Shown here: one piece after another, positions 9,117-17,416 of the stretch
How positions within the stretch are numbered: the first letter of the stretch is position 1
Layout of the letters: each line of letters opens with the position of its first letter
NCBI GenBank assembly: GCA_017554145.1
Contig: JAFZIZ010000013.1
Location: forward strand, 79,685 to 143,684
Direction: 5' to 3'
Length of the DNA: 64,000 nucleotides
Source of the DNA: Prevotella sp.
Lineage (GTDB): Bacteria > Bacteroidota > Bacteroidia > Bacteroidales > Bacteroidaceae
The notes under the pieces: generated by a model
The model's input: the letters and a program-made list of their open reading frames with translations, nothing else
Databases searched by the model: none
What the model was told of the DNA's origin: nothing
Translations under genes and position numbers: made by a program

Positions 9117-9132
9117 TGGCACATGCTTTGCT
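9117..9132 (+). promoter_or_regulatory. Candidate sigma-54 (-24/-12) promoter for dnaK
   Basis: TGGCAC-N5-TTGCT gives the sigma-54 consensus with the exact GG-N10-GC spacing and lies 50 bp before the dnaK ATG, predicting a leader of about 40 nt. No convincing TAnnTTTG element is present in this stretch. The site overlaps the right arm of an inverted repeat (TGTGCCAAAA at about 9067-9075 and TTTTGGCACA at about 9114-9123). This is a sequence match only. Confidence 0.45.
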
Positions 9133-9181
9133 ATAAAATCGTTGACATTTCATGCATAAACAATAAAAAAAGTATATAATT

Positions 9182-11095
9182 ATGGGAAAGATTATTGGAA
9201 TCGATTTAGGAACAACTAACAGCTGTGTTGCCGTATTCGAAGGTAACGAGCCCGTTGTGATTGCCAACAGTGAAGGTAAGCGTACAACTCCTTCCGTCGT
9301 TGGTTTTGTGGAGAATGGTGAGCGAAAGATTGGCGACCCCGCCAAGCGTCAGGCTATCACCAACCCCAAGAACACTGTTTACTCTATCAAGCGTTTCATG
9401 GGTGAGAACTGGCAGCAGACGGAGAAAGAAATCTCTCGCGTGCCTTATACCGTAGTCAATGAGGGTGGTTATCCTCGTGTTGACATCGACGGTCGTAAGT
9501 ACACCCCACAGGAAATCAGCGCTATGGTGCTGCAGAAGATGAAGAAGACAGCCGAGGACTATCTCGGACAGGAAGTAACGGATGCTGTCATCACCGTTCC
9601 TGCTTACTTCTCTGACTCTCAGCGTCAGGCTACCAAGGAGGCTGGACAGATTGCAGGCCTGAATGTTCGCCGTATCGTCAATGAGCCTACTGCTGCTGCT
9701 CTGGCTTATGGTGTTGATAAGGCCAACAAGGATATGAAGATTGCCGTCTTCGACCTCGGTGGTGGTACGTTCGATATCTCTATCCTCGAGTTTGGCGGTG
9801 GTGTGTTTGAGGTTCTTTCTACCAATGGTGATACCCACCTTGGTGGTGACGACTTCGACCAGGTCATCATCGACTGGCTCGTTCAGGAGTTCAAGAATGA
9901 CGAGGGTGCTAACCTGAAGGACGATCCAATGGCTATGCAGCGTCTGAAGGAGGCTGCCGAGAAGGCCAAGATTGAGCTGTCAAGTTCTACTTCTACGGAA
10001 ATCAACTTGCCGTATATCATGCCAGTAGCCGGTGTGCCCAAGCACTTGGTAAAGACTTTGACTCGTGCAAAGTTCGAGCAGTTGGCTCACGACCTCATCC
10101 AGGCTTGTCTGGCTCCTTGTCAGAAGGCTATCGCTGATGCCAAACTGAGCACTGCCGATATCGACGAGGTCATCCTCGTAGGTGGTTCAAGCCGTATTCC
10201 TGCCGTTCAGGAACTCGTGAAGAACTACTTCGGTAAGGAGCCTTCAAAGGGTGTGAACCCCGATGAGGTAGTTGCCGTTGGTGCTTCTATCCAGGGTGCT
10301 ATCCTGAACAAAGAAGGTGGTGTAGGCGACATCGTACTGCTCGACGTTACTCCGTTGACACTGGGTATCGAGACCATGGGTGGTGTAATGACCAAACTGA
10401 TTGAGGCCAACACAACCATTCCTTGCAAGAAGAGCGAGACATTCTCTACCGCTGCAGACAACCAGACAGAGGTAACCATCCACGTGCTGCAGGGTGAGCG
10501 CCCGATGGCTGCACAGAACAAGTCTATCGGTCAGTTCAACCTCACAGGTATCGCTCCCGCCCGTCGTGGTATTCCTCAGATTGAGGTTACTTTCGATATC
10601 GACGCTAATGGTATCTTGAAGGTTTCTGCCAAGGATAAGGCTACCGGTAAGGAGCAGGCTATCCGCATCGAGGCTTCGTCTGGTCTCTCTCAGGATGAGA
10701 TCAACCGCATGAAGGCTGAGGCTGAGCAGAATGCCGAGAACGATAAGAAGGAGCGCGAGCGTGTTGACAAGCTGAATCAGGCTGACTCTATGATTTTCCA
10801 GACGGAGAATCAGTTGAAGGAGATTGGCGACAAGATTCCTGCAGAGCACAAGCCCGCTATCGAGAACGCCCTCCAGCAGTTGAAGGATGCCCACAAGGCT
10901 GGCGACATCGCTGCTATCGACACTGCCATTGCTGCCCTTAACAATGCTTGGCAGACCGCTTCACAGCAGATGTACCAGGGTGCACAGGCAGGTCCTCAGC
11001 CCGGTCAGGACAATCCTTTCAACGGACAGCAGACTCAGCAGGAGGCTCCAAAAGATGAGAACATCCAGGATGCTGACTTCGAGGAGGTAAAATAA
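9182..11095 (+). CDS. dnaK: Chaperone DnaK (Hsp70)
   Basis: ATP-driven Hsp70 chaperone that binds exposed hydrophobic peptide segments with DnaJ and GrpE. The 637-residue protein has the phosphate-1 motif [13 protein letters not shown] at the N-terminus, the DLGGGTFD phosphate-2 motif near residue 195, the adenosine motif VGGSSRIP near residue 340, a substrate-binding domain ([10 protein letters not shown]...), an alpha-helical lid and a short Gln/Pro-rich linker before the C-terminal DADFEEVK. It is complete. Neither dnaJ nor grpE is adjacent. A possible sigma-54 site lies upstream and a strong terminator follows, so it is probably transcribed alone. Confidence 0.98.
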   Translation: MGKIIGIDLGTTNSCVAVFEGNEPVVIANSEGKRTTPSVVGFVENGERKIGDPAKRQAITNPKNTVYSIKRFMGENWQQTEKEISRVPYTVVNEGGYPRVDIDGRKYTPQEISAMVLQKMKKTAEDYLGQEVTDAVITVPAYFSDSQRQATKEAGQIAGLNVRRIVNEPTAAALAYGVDKANKDMKIAVFDLGGGTFDISILEFGGGVFEVLSTNGDTHLGGDDFDQVIIDWLVQEFKNDEGANLKDDPMAMQRLKEAAEKAKIELSSSTSTEINLPYIMPVAGVPKHLVKTLTRAKFEQLAHDLIQACLAPCQKAIADAKLSTADIDEVILVGGSSRIPAVQELVKNYFGKEPSKGVNPDEVVAVGASIQGAILNKEGGVGDIVLLDVTPLTLGIETMGGVMTKLIEANTTIPCKKSETFSTAADNQTEVTIHVLQGERPMAAQNKSIGQFNLTGIAPARRGIPQIEVTFDIDANGILKVSAKDKATGKEQAIRIEASSGLSQDEINRMKAEAEQNAENDKKERERVDKLNQADSMIFQTENQLKEIGDKIPAEHKPAIENALQQLKDAHKAGDIAAIDTAIAALNNAWQTASQQMYQGAQAGPQPGQDNPFNGQQTQQEAPKDENIQDADFEEVK

Positions 11096-11110
11096 TAAAC
11101 CCTTATTGAT

Positions 11111-11149
11111 AAAAAAAGCGTGTAGCTCATATGAGTTACACGCTTTTTT
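11111..11149. terminator. Terminator after dnaK
   Basis: GCGTGTA...TACACGC with an inner CTCATATGAG palindrome, flanked by A7 and T6 runs, so it can act on both strands between convergent dnaK and the protease gene. Confidence 0.85.
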
Positions 11150-11165
11150 GTATATCTATATACAG

Positions 11166-13397
11166 TTAACGATGACGATAGATAACGGCACGTTTGTCGG
11201 CTGAGATATAAAGTCCCTGAGTCGATGGGATGACACGCTGTCCCTGAAGGTTGTAGTAAACACCCTCTTCGCGCTTTGACGGAAGGATTCTGATGCCCGT
11301 TGCCTTCTGGATATAGTCCACACCCTTCTTGGCGTTGATTTTACCATAGCCCCAGCGGATAGGATTCTTTGCGGTAAAGTCGTCGTTGTCGCACGAATTT
11401 GCCAGAACATCCTTTATGTCGGCCAGCGTGAGTTTCGGATTAGCCTGCAGCCACAGGGCGATGATGCCCGCAACTGCGGGACACGCCATCGACGTACCGG
11501 ACAGGCTTCCGTAGGGATAGCCCTCCCACGTCATATCGTCGATGTAGGTTGGGCTTGGGTCGCCACAGTAGTGATTCAATGATGATACCACGTTGACACC
11601 GGGAGCACAGACGACGGGCTGGGTGACGTCGTTGAACATCTGGCCATAGCTGCTGAACGTGGCGATGTCGCCCAAGGTCTCTGTCGCCGTTGACTCTTCC
11701 TCGCTGTCTGCGGTGTTGGGGCGGGCAGTAGTGTTGGCGCACCATGCTCCCACGCTGATGACATCGGGCGTACTTGTCCAGTCGCTGGCCGAAATAAGGT
11801 CGTCGCCAACGATATAGCCCTCCCCGATGTATGGGACGAACCTGTAGTTCTTCTGCCACAGGTCAACGGTAGTTCCGGGTGCTCCTGTCACGGTGATAGT
11901 CAGGGCGTAGTGTTTTGTCCGCCCTTCTGCCGCTTTGCAGAAGGCGCTGGGCATGACTGTCATTTCCATCTTGCCGTTTCCCATCGTGCGGACGCTGAGC
12001 AGCACCTTGCCTCTGAAATATTTCTCCAATTCAGGATAGTCGGCCGTGTTGATGGTGACCATCTGGTCGGGGTCGCCAGGAGTTACTTTGATGACTGGTG
12101 ATGACCAGGTGTTTTCTACGATATTCATATCATTGTCGCGAGCCACCAGATTGAGACGCAATCCGATTTCGCCGTTCTGACTTCCACGCGTATAGCCTCT
12201 TACCCATTCTGAGAAATTATATACGAAGGAAGGCATAACGGGATCGTCGTCTTCAAATCCAGCCATGCCGGGAAAGACCGCCAGACCTACGCTAAACGAT
12301 GGCTTGTCGTCAGCAAACTGATATTGGGCGTGGTATTGGCTGCCGCCTTCGTTGCCACTGGAAAATACGGGTATGGCATATTTGGAAAGGGCTGAGATGG
12401 CCTCGGGCATAGCACCTGTACCGTCGTGAGGCCCCATGTGGCTACCGATGCTGGCACTCAGCACCATGGGCTGGTCGCTCTGCTGGGCGTAGGCACTGGC
12501 AAAGGCTATGTATAGCTCTACAATCTGGCTGACCTCGGATATATCGTTATAGTTGGGATCCTTCTGTCCGCCACCTCCAGCACCCGGGTCGGTCTCTGCA
12601 GCCGCTGCCTCCTCTTCGGTAAAGAGAGAGGCCATAGGCAGATAGACAATATCTGCCTCGGGAGCCATTCCGCCAAACCCCTGTGGCGACCTCGAACCAG
12701 CGGCAATACCCGTGGTATGGCTGCCGTGCTCCAACGCCTTGGTGTCATAGACAAGCTTCGCGATGAGTTCAGGCGTGTCGAACACGCTGCCCGGAAACTC
12801 TATCTCACCAGCCACGGGATCGTTGAAGACAAACTTACGACCTTTGTCCGATAGCATATTATAGACGCACTTGATACGCGAACGCCCCTGGTCATCCTTG
12901 AAGGCAGGGTGATTGAAGTCCATGCCCATATCTATCACGCACACCGTTACGCCCTTGCCTGTAAGAGGTGTGGACACCTGAGAGGCGCTTCCGTCCACGA
13001 GGTCCACGCCAGTCGCCTGACGCGTCACATCGGTATTCAGTTCACCCTTATGGCCTACGTCTATGCGGAGTATGCCGTCCATCTGAGCGATGGTTTCCAC
13101 CTTGTCGAGCGGCACCTGTATGATAGCCTGCTGTCCGATGCGCCCTCTGATGCTTGCGCCCTGCTTCCGCAGACGGGCATAGGTATCGGCAGCCCCTTCG
13201 TCAGCTACTTTCACGACGAGCATAAGCATGGGTTGCTGTGCTGGCGCAGCTTTCTTTCCGTCTACCGTTGTGCGCTCCAGTTTTGCTTTCTGTTCAGCTA
13301 TACGAATCATGGCGTCGGTAGTCAGCACGCTCTGTGCCTCCATTCCCAGGGCCAATGTCAGAAAGATAGTCAGAATAACGATTGCTTTTATCTTCAT
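11166..13397 (-). CDS. Secreted subtilisin-like serine protease (S8 family)
   Basis: A 743-residue exported protease. The start at 13397 gives signal peptide MKIKAIVILTIFLTLALGMEAQ; an ATG 24 bp upstream only adds residues before it. The catalytic triad is visible: Asp in VCVIDMGMDFNHP (about residue 156), His in EHGSHTTG (about 224) and Ser in GTSMACPAVAG (about 636). A region before the Asp resembles an inhibitor-type propeptide. The large segment between His and Ser fits an inserted beta domain. The C-terminus has the Prevotella-type tail 'YYNLQGQRV...QGLYIS', found on many surface or secreted proteins. It probably degrades protein outside the inner membrane. Confidence 0.9.
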   Translation of the reverse strand: MKIKAIVILTIFLTLALGMEAQSVLTTDAMIRIAEQKAKLERTTVDGKKAAPAQQPMLMLVVKVADEGAADTYARLRKQGASIRGRIGQQAIIQVPLDKVETIAQMDGILRIDVGHKGELNTDVTRQATGVDLVDGSASQVSTPLTGKGVTVCVIDMGMDFNHPAFKDDQGRSRIKCVYNMLSDKGRKFVFNDPVAGEIEFPGSVFDTPELIAKLVYDTKALEHGSHTTGIAAGSRSPQGFGGMAPEADIVYLPMASLFTEEEAAAAETDPGAGGGGQKDPNYNDISEVSQIVELYIAFASAYAQQSDQPMVLSASIGSHMGPHDGTGAMPEAISALSKYAIPVFSSGNEGGSQYHAQYQFADDKPSFSVGLAVFPGMAGFEDDDPVMPSFVYNFSEWVRGYTRGSQNGEIGLRLNLVARDNDMNIVENTWSSPVIKVTPGDPDQMVTINTADYPELEKYFRGKVLLSVRTMGNGKMEMTVMPSAFCKAAEGRTKHYALTITVTGAPGTTVDLWQKNYRFVPYIGEGYIVGDDLISASDWTSTPDVISVGAWCANTTARPNTADSEEESTATETLGDIATFSSYGQMFNDVTQPVVCAPGVNVVSSLNHYCGDPSPTYIDDMTWEGYPYGSLSGTSMACPAVAGIIALWLQANPKLTLADIKDVLANSCDNDDFTAKNPIRWGYGKINAKKGVDYIQKATGIRILPSKREEGVYYNLQGQRVIPSTQGLYISADKRAVIYRHR

Positions 13398-13587
13398 AAG
13401 TAATATTTTAGTGAAACACATATTTAGATGATACGAAATAATTCCTTGAAATGCTGTCCGAAATTAGTTGTTTTTTTCGGCACAAACAAGAAAAAGCACC
13501 AATAATTAATCTTTTTGTCCCAAAACCGATGTTTTTTAAGACATATTAATAATTATAGAACTTTCCCCACATCATATTCCATTTTGC

Positions 13588-14031
13588 TTACCAGTCGTAG
13601 TCATCGACATAATTGTCAAAGGTCACCTCTCCCGTCCACCCATTTTCTCGGAACAGGTCGCGGATATCCTCCTGCAAGGCAGGTGGAATAAGACGCGAAC
13701 CATTACGATACTCAAAATAGTATGTGCGATTGGTTAGTCCAATCACACCATGACGGACAGCGGGTTCCACACGTCTAGGCATATCACTCGTAAAGATGTT
13801 CATCATACCCTTGGCAAAGCGTACCTTCTGGTCGTTGCGAAACATCGGGCAATTGATAGTCGCTACACCTTCGAAATGTGGATTGACACACATATAGGAA
13901 CTATAGGTATGTGGTACATACTGCCCTGCAAGCCATCGCAGACACTGGGAGCGCAACGGGCACTCATCGACATAACATACAGTGTAGCCATTCTTGGCTT
14001 TCTCCATCAATAATTCTTTCTTGACGCTCAT
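13588..14031 (-). CDS. Small conserved Bacteroidales protein with clustered cysteines
   Basis: A 147-residue soluble protein. I think it belongs to a Bacteroidales-only uncharacterised family (possibly DUF6078), but this is from memory and unsure. It has a cysteine pattern near the N-terminus (C-x5-C-x5-C in VCYVDECPLRSQC, then YMCVNP and INCPMF), which suggests metal binding or a structural cluster. The C-terminal part (NGSRLIPPALQEDIRDLF...) could be a small DNA-binding or protein-binding helix region. It is transcribed away from a repeat-rich intergenic region, with a promoter at 14135-14166 and a short hairpin at the start of its leader. Function unknown. Confidence 0.65.
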   Translation of the reverse strand: MSVKKELLMEKAKNGYTVCYVDECPLRSQCLRWLAGQYVPHTYSSYMCVNPHFEGVATINCPMFRNDQKVRFAKGMMNIFTSDMPRRVEPAVRHGVIGLTNRTYYFEYRNGSRLIPPALQEDIRDLFRENGWTGEVTFDNYVDDYDW

Positions 14032-14115
14032 AATTTCTATGTTTATAAAATTGTTTTTTGTTGGTTCTTCATGGTGTGTTTCCAGTGTTTTCCATGAATC
14101 CAGTTTCCATTCTCA

Positions 14116-14134
14116 CAGTGTTCATTGAACACTG
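14116..14134 (-). promoter_or_regulatory. Inverted repeat at the transcript start of the 13588 gene
   Basis: Perfect 8-bp arms CAGTGTTC and GAACACTG around ATT. It lies immediately downstream of the -7 element on the minus strand, so it covers the expected start site. It could be an operator or a 5' RNA hairpin. Confidence 0.45.
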
Positions 14135-14166
14135 CAAAGGTACAAAATTTAACATGCGGTTTGCAA
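14135..14166 (-). promoter_or_regulatory. Promoter for the 13588 gene
   Basis: On the minus strand TTG-N21-TACCTTTG; good -7 match, spacing one to two bases longer than usual. The leader would be about 95 nt. Confidence 0.5.
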
Positions 14167-14169
14167 GTC

Positions 14170-14521
14170 TTTTCAATTAAAATATGTAAAAATATCACCA
14201 AGTGAGGGACTGTCCTCAAAAATGTGAGGGACTTTTCGAGTCAACGTGAAATAAAATTAAGTTTAACCCAAGTCAACCCTTATCGCAAGTAGGACTCCTA
14301 GTAGTCAACTAAAATCGTTAAACTACAGGCTATCGTATAGTTCGATTACTTCAAACGATGAGTCCGTAGGCTTCGGACTCTCAGTCCGTAACTAACGGAC
14401 TGGCAGTCCGACGGGACGTACTAAAAGATACTATTCAAGTATTCCACATAAATACTAATGCCAATATTTAGCCTTTATAATAAAAAAGGGCAAAGGCTCG
14501 CAAGTTTCCAGTATTATTTAG
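14170..14521. other. Non-coding stretch with direct repeats and paired dyads
   Basis: No gene is visible here. GTGAGGGACT occurs at 14202-14211 and 14224-14233, 22 bp apart. AGTCAAC occurs at 14239, 14271 and 14303, exactly 32 bp apart each time. At 14360-14380 there is a hairpin GAGTCCG-7-CGGACTC, followed at 14382-14402 by CAGTCCGT-5-ACGGACTG and a third AGTCCG half-site at 14405-14410. The stretch separates divergent small genes. It could hold operator sites, a palindromic repeat element or a terminator-like RNA; nothing in it decides between these. Confidence 0.5.
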
Positions 14522-14529
14522 TATATTTG
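14522..14529 (+). promoter_or_regulatory. -7 promoter element for the DUF4298 gene
   Basis: TATATTTG matches TAnnTTTG; the ATG at 14577 lies about 40 bp past the expected start site. Confidence 0.5.
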
Positions 14530-14576
14530 CATCGAAATGTTGGATGAGATTAGGAAAGAAAAAGAACTATATTTCC

Positions 14577-14867
14577 ATGAAACAGATAGAAAGAATCAAG
14601 ACGATGGAGCAACATCTGGATCGAGTTTCGCAGGCAGTGATGAAACTGTCGTCAGCACTCGATGAGTATACTGAGGCGCAGGAGGCACTTCGTGAATTGG
14701 AGTCTTATTATAGTAGTGATGAATGGAAACAGGACTTTGCTGATGACGAGGCAGGGCTGTTACCAAAGGACTTGAAGCGTGGTGTCCTCAGCGAAGATGC
14801 TATCTGGAATGTGTTGGAAGATAGCCGTAATATCAATACACGTATGGAAGAAGTGCTAAACATTTAG
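14577..14867 (+). CDS. DUF4298 domain protein
   Basis: A 96-residue, acidic, mostly helical cytoplasmic protein with the layout of DUF4298: 'QIERIKTMEQHLDRV' at the start, a coiled-coil-like helix to about residue 45, then 'YYSSDEWKQDFADDEAGLLP' and 'GVLSEDAIWNVLED'. The family is small and uncharacterised. I chose the ATG at 14577 because family members begin with this helix; an ATG at 14544 in frame would add eleven basic residues. The gene is followed by the promoter of the structured RNA, so it is probably a separate unit. Confidence 0.75.
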   Translation: MKQIERIKTMEQHLDRVSQAVMKLSSALDEYTEAQEALRELESYYSSDEWKQDFADDEAGLLPKDLKRGVLSEDAIWNVLEDSRNINTRMEEVLNI

Positions 14868-14933
14868 TTTTTTCAATGAAATCCACTTTCGGTGTGAATT
14901 CAACATTTATCCGAATAAAAAAATATTGAATTC

Positions 14934-14965
14934 CTTGCGACTTTCAAATTAATTCTTTATTTTTG
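14934..14965 (+). promoter_or_regulatory. Promoter driving the structured RNA
   Basis: CTTG-N20-TATTTTTG, a good Bacteroidales -33/-7 match. The start is expected at about 14972, at the base of the first hairpin, with no start codon for a long gene until about 300 nt later. Confidence 0.65.
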
Positions 14966-14971
14966 CACTTG

Positions 14972-15200
14972 AACACTGGCGCGAAGCCTCAGTGGAGGTG
15001 CCAGTGTAACTTTCGTGGAATATTAACATAGCGTTAGTGCTATATTCGGTGATGTCCCTGAACCTAGGAAATTCATAAGACACTCACAGAACGAATAAGT
15101 ACCAGCGTCTACGCGATAGCGTGGACGGGACTTATCTCTGTGATGGGTTTTCCTAGGACCTTGGGGCATCGATAAGCGCCTTTCCGCGCTTCTTTGTGTC
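14972..15200 (+). ncRNA. Candidate structured RNA, either free ncRNA or leader of the downstream operon
   Basis: About 230 nt with no sizeable reading frame but nested complementarity. Hairpin 1: ACACTGGC 14973-14980 with 15000-15007, plus an inner GCCTC/GAGG pair. Hairpin 2: GAATA 15018-15022 with 15043-15047 and TAGC/GCTA inside. A long rod follows: GATGTCCC 15051-15058 with GGGGCATC 15163-15170; CCTAGGAAA 15063-15071 with 15149-15157; TCACAGA 15084-15090 with 15137-15143; ATAAGT 15095-15100 with 15130-15135; and a 9-bp apical stem 15106-15114 with 15119-15127. Hairpin 3: AAGCGC 15174-15179 with 15186-15191. GAACCTAGGA (15060-15069) can instead pair with 15199-15209, so the fold may switch. 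It does not look like RNase P, tmRNA or SRP RNA. The rod shape recalls 6S RNA, but I cannot confirm that. Confidence 0.65.
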
Positions 15201-15275
15201 CTAAGGTTCTATGTTTTGAACCCATTATCATCCGAACAGATAGTCCTTTCGCCTAAAACAATTAATGATAAACTT

Positions 15276-17090
15276 ATGGCAGAAGAGTTACAGAAGGCGT
15301 TAGACTTATGTAATAAGAATGAGTTTGACAAGGCTCTACCTCTACTTGAAGAGATAGTAAAAACTAATCCTCAGGAATCTGAGGCTTGGCGTGTATTGGC
15401 TCAAATTCACTGGAACTATATGCATGAACCAGACAAGGCATATGATGAATTGATAGAGGCTCTTCGGTGTGAGCCAAAAAACATATGGGCTCTTGTGTTA
15501 ATGGGGAATCTGTTAACAAAAGAGATGAATGATCCCGAGCATGCCAAGGAGTATTATGATAAAGTTTTGGAATATCATCCAGACAATGCTATAGCCCTAA
15601 ACAATATTGGTGCAACATATATGGAGCGCAAAGACTATGAGGGGGCATTACCTTATTTGGAGAAAGCAATGTCAATTGATGATTCATATGCCAATTCTTA
15701 TTATGGTTTAGGTCTTTGCTATTATAAACTCGGTAGGTTGGAAGATGCTTTTGAGATTTGTCATAAAGGATCTTTAAGGTCATCAGACCGCCCAGAAAAT
15801 CCTGCTGTACGTGAAGAATTGGTTAAACTTTACGTCACTGTGGCAAAAGACTATGCAGATAAAACCAATTATATTAATGTATGGAAAGGCATCAAGGATG
15901 AACTCGAAGCAGTTGACCATATCAACATTCGTTTTGCCGAAGATAAAGATATCAATGTATTAGCCAAGTTGGAGTATGCTCCTCTACATGCAGCAAAGGA
16001 ACATGTAATAAGGTATAACCCCTATAAAGACTTTGTAGAGCACCTGTTTATTCATGAAATGATGCACTTGAAGATGAGTCAACAAGCAACAAAAGCAAAT
16101 AGGGGAAAGGCTGTTGTCAGTTCGGAGAATACAAGGAATGCATTTAAAAGGCGTTATCAGAGATTCATGCAGAACACACATAGCCATATTCCCGCCTCTG
16201 AAATGAACAAGGTAATATCTGGACTTGCTGATGGATTAGGTCTTCAGTTGATGAACTGCCCACTTGATTTGTTTGTTGAGCATAGTATCTATACAGACTA
16301 CAAGATTGTACGACCTATCCAACTGCTGTCTCTTTTCCATATGGAACAGGATAATATCAACGCCGTTAAGCAAACTGCCGCTAATGGGTTCTTTCCTAAA
16401 GAGATAGTTTATGCCAATAAGGTTATGAATATCGTTACAAGCATGCACTTTAAGGACATGTATGGTATTAATCTTATAGGTCAATATCGTCCAACGAAAC
16501 AAGAATTAGATCATGCAAAAGATCTCTATGAAGAGTTCAAGGCATATCTGAATACATACAAAGCAGGAGATGAATATGAGATGCTTGAATATTTCGTGCA
16601 GTCTTTCAAGATGGATGAGCTTGTAGAGATTGTAGACGAGAATCAGGTAACAGCAAGTATGAAAGCAAATCTCTCAATGAAAAGTGATTTGAAAGATTTG
16701 GCAGAAGGTGCCTTGTCTGAAGAAGATGCAGATGTTGCAAACGCTCAATTTGCCTTGAATCACCAAGACGGAGCAGACCCAACAGAGACGATGATGATGT
16801 CAATGTATATGTTGGGAGCAATGGAATACTTTGACACCCTTGATTCCAGTGATGTACATCGCATTGCTTTAGAAATAGCAATGGTAGGTGTAAAAGGAAT
16901 CAACCCGAAAGGGAAATATTCGATAAAGTCAATTCCAGATAAGGAGTTTGGCGGATATGAGTTTTTAGCCTATTATTATGTTAGTTGGGCTCGTGCTATC
17001 CCCGAGAAACTCAATCATCTTGGTTTACCTTTCTCAAAGGCATATGATTCAGCATTGCAGATGTATAATACAAAGAAAGGAAAGAAATGA
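15276..17090 (+). CDS. TPR protein with an HExxH metallopeptidase-like domain
   Basis: A 604-residue cytoplasmic protein. Residues 1-170 form about four to five tetratricopeptide repeats (for example ALNNIGATYMERKDYEGALP, SYYGLGLCYYKLGRLEDAFE), a protein-interaction scaffold. Residues 257-264 read LFIHEMMH, a zinc-peptidase HExxH motif (H260, E261, H264) set in a helix after KDFVE; a downstream acidic residue such as the Glu in FVEHSIY may be the third ligand. The rest is helical and unrecognised. The stop overlaps the next start by 4 bp (ATGA), so the gene heads a three-gene operon. I prefer ATG 15276 to a TTG at 15216 because the TPR begins there. It is AT-richer than the flanking core genes. 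Likely role: sensor or effector protease of the operon (inference). Confidence 0.72.
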   Translation: MAEELQKALDLCNKNEFDKALPLLEEIVKTNPQESEAWRVLAQIHWNYMHEPDKAYDELIEALRCEPKNIWALVLMGNLLTKEMNDPEHAKEYYDKVLEYHPDNAIALNNIGATYMERKDYEGALPYLEKAMSIDDSYANSYYGLGLCYYKLGRLEDAFEICHKGSLRSSDRPENPAVREELVKLYVTVAKDYADKTNYINVWKGIKDELEAVDHINIRFAEDKDINVLAKLEYAPLHAAKEHVIRYNPYKDFVEHLFIHEMMHLKMSQQATKANRGKAVVSSENTRNAFKRRYQRFMQNTHSHIPASEMNKVISGLADGLGLQLMNCPLDLFVEHSIYTDYKIVRPIQLLSLFHMEQDNINAVKQTAANGFFPKEIVYANKVMNIVTSMHFKDMYGINLIGQYRPTKQELDHAKDLYEEFKAYLNTYKAGDEYEMLEYFVQSFKMDELVEIVDENQVTASMKANLSMKSDLKDLAEGALSEEDADVANAQFALNHQDGADPTETMMMSMYMLGAMEYFDTLDSSDVHRIALEIAMVGVKGINPKGKYSIKSIPDKEFGGYEFLAYYYVSWARAIPEKLNHLGLPFSKAYDSALQMYNTKKGKK

Positions 17091-17416
17091 GCGACTTAGA
17101 AGAACTTCGTCAGGCTATCGTTAAGTTCACACAAGAACGAGATTGGGATCAATTTCATAATGGAAAGGATTTAGCTCTTGCACTATCTATTGAAGCAGCA
17201 GAACTGAATGAGGCTTTCTTATGGAAAGAAGCAAAAGACGTAAATGTGGAAAAAGTTAAGGAAGAGCTTGCTGATATCATTAATTACTCCATTTTGATAG
17301 CAGACAAGTATAACCTTGATATCAAGCAAATAGTCCTCGATAAAATAAGGAGAAATGCCGAAAAGTATCCTGTAGATAAAGCCTACGGGAGCGCAAAGAA
17401 ATATAATGAGTTATGA
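17087..17416 (+). CDS. MazG-like nucleotide pyrophosphohydrolase
   Basis: A 109-residue all-alpha NTP pyrophosphatase of the small single-domain MazG/dCTPase type. The Mg-binding motif is clear: E36xxE39 in SIEAAELNEAF, then E60xxD63 in KEELADIINY. The substrate would be a (deoxy)nucleoside triphosphate hydrolysed to NMP and pyrophosphate. N-terminal 'FTQERDWDQFHNGKDLALAL' is typical of this subgroup. Both ends overlap neighbours by 4 bp (ATGA), so it is translated with the TPR-protease and the nuclease-helicase. In that setting a role in nucleotide depletion or in damage or phage response is plausible but unproven. Confidence 0.9.
   Translation: MSDLEELRQAIVKFTQERDWDQFHNGKDLALALSIEAAELNEAFLWKEAKDVNVEKVKEELADIINYSILIADKYNLDIKQIVLDKIRRNAEKYPVDKAYGSAKKYNEL

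Noticed and set aside
14351-14390. Sequence resembling a hammerhead ribozyme core (GATGAGTCCG...CGGAC)
   Set aside because: The required GAAA after the second stem half is missing and there is no flanking stem with a cleavage site; it is better read as a simple dyad.
14972-15200. RNase P RNA, tmRNA or SRP RNA
   Set aside because: None of the conserved cores I know for these RNAs is present (for example the RNase P GAGGAAAGTCC segment, the tmRNA tRNA-like ends, or the SRP GGAAGG-type loop). 6S RNA is not excluded.
15216-15275. TTG start for the TPR protein, 20 codons upstream of ATG 15276
   Set aside because: It lies in the 3' part of the structured RNA region and adds no recognisable TPR sequence; ATG 15276 starts the first repeat helix.
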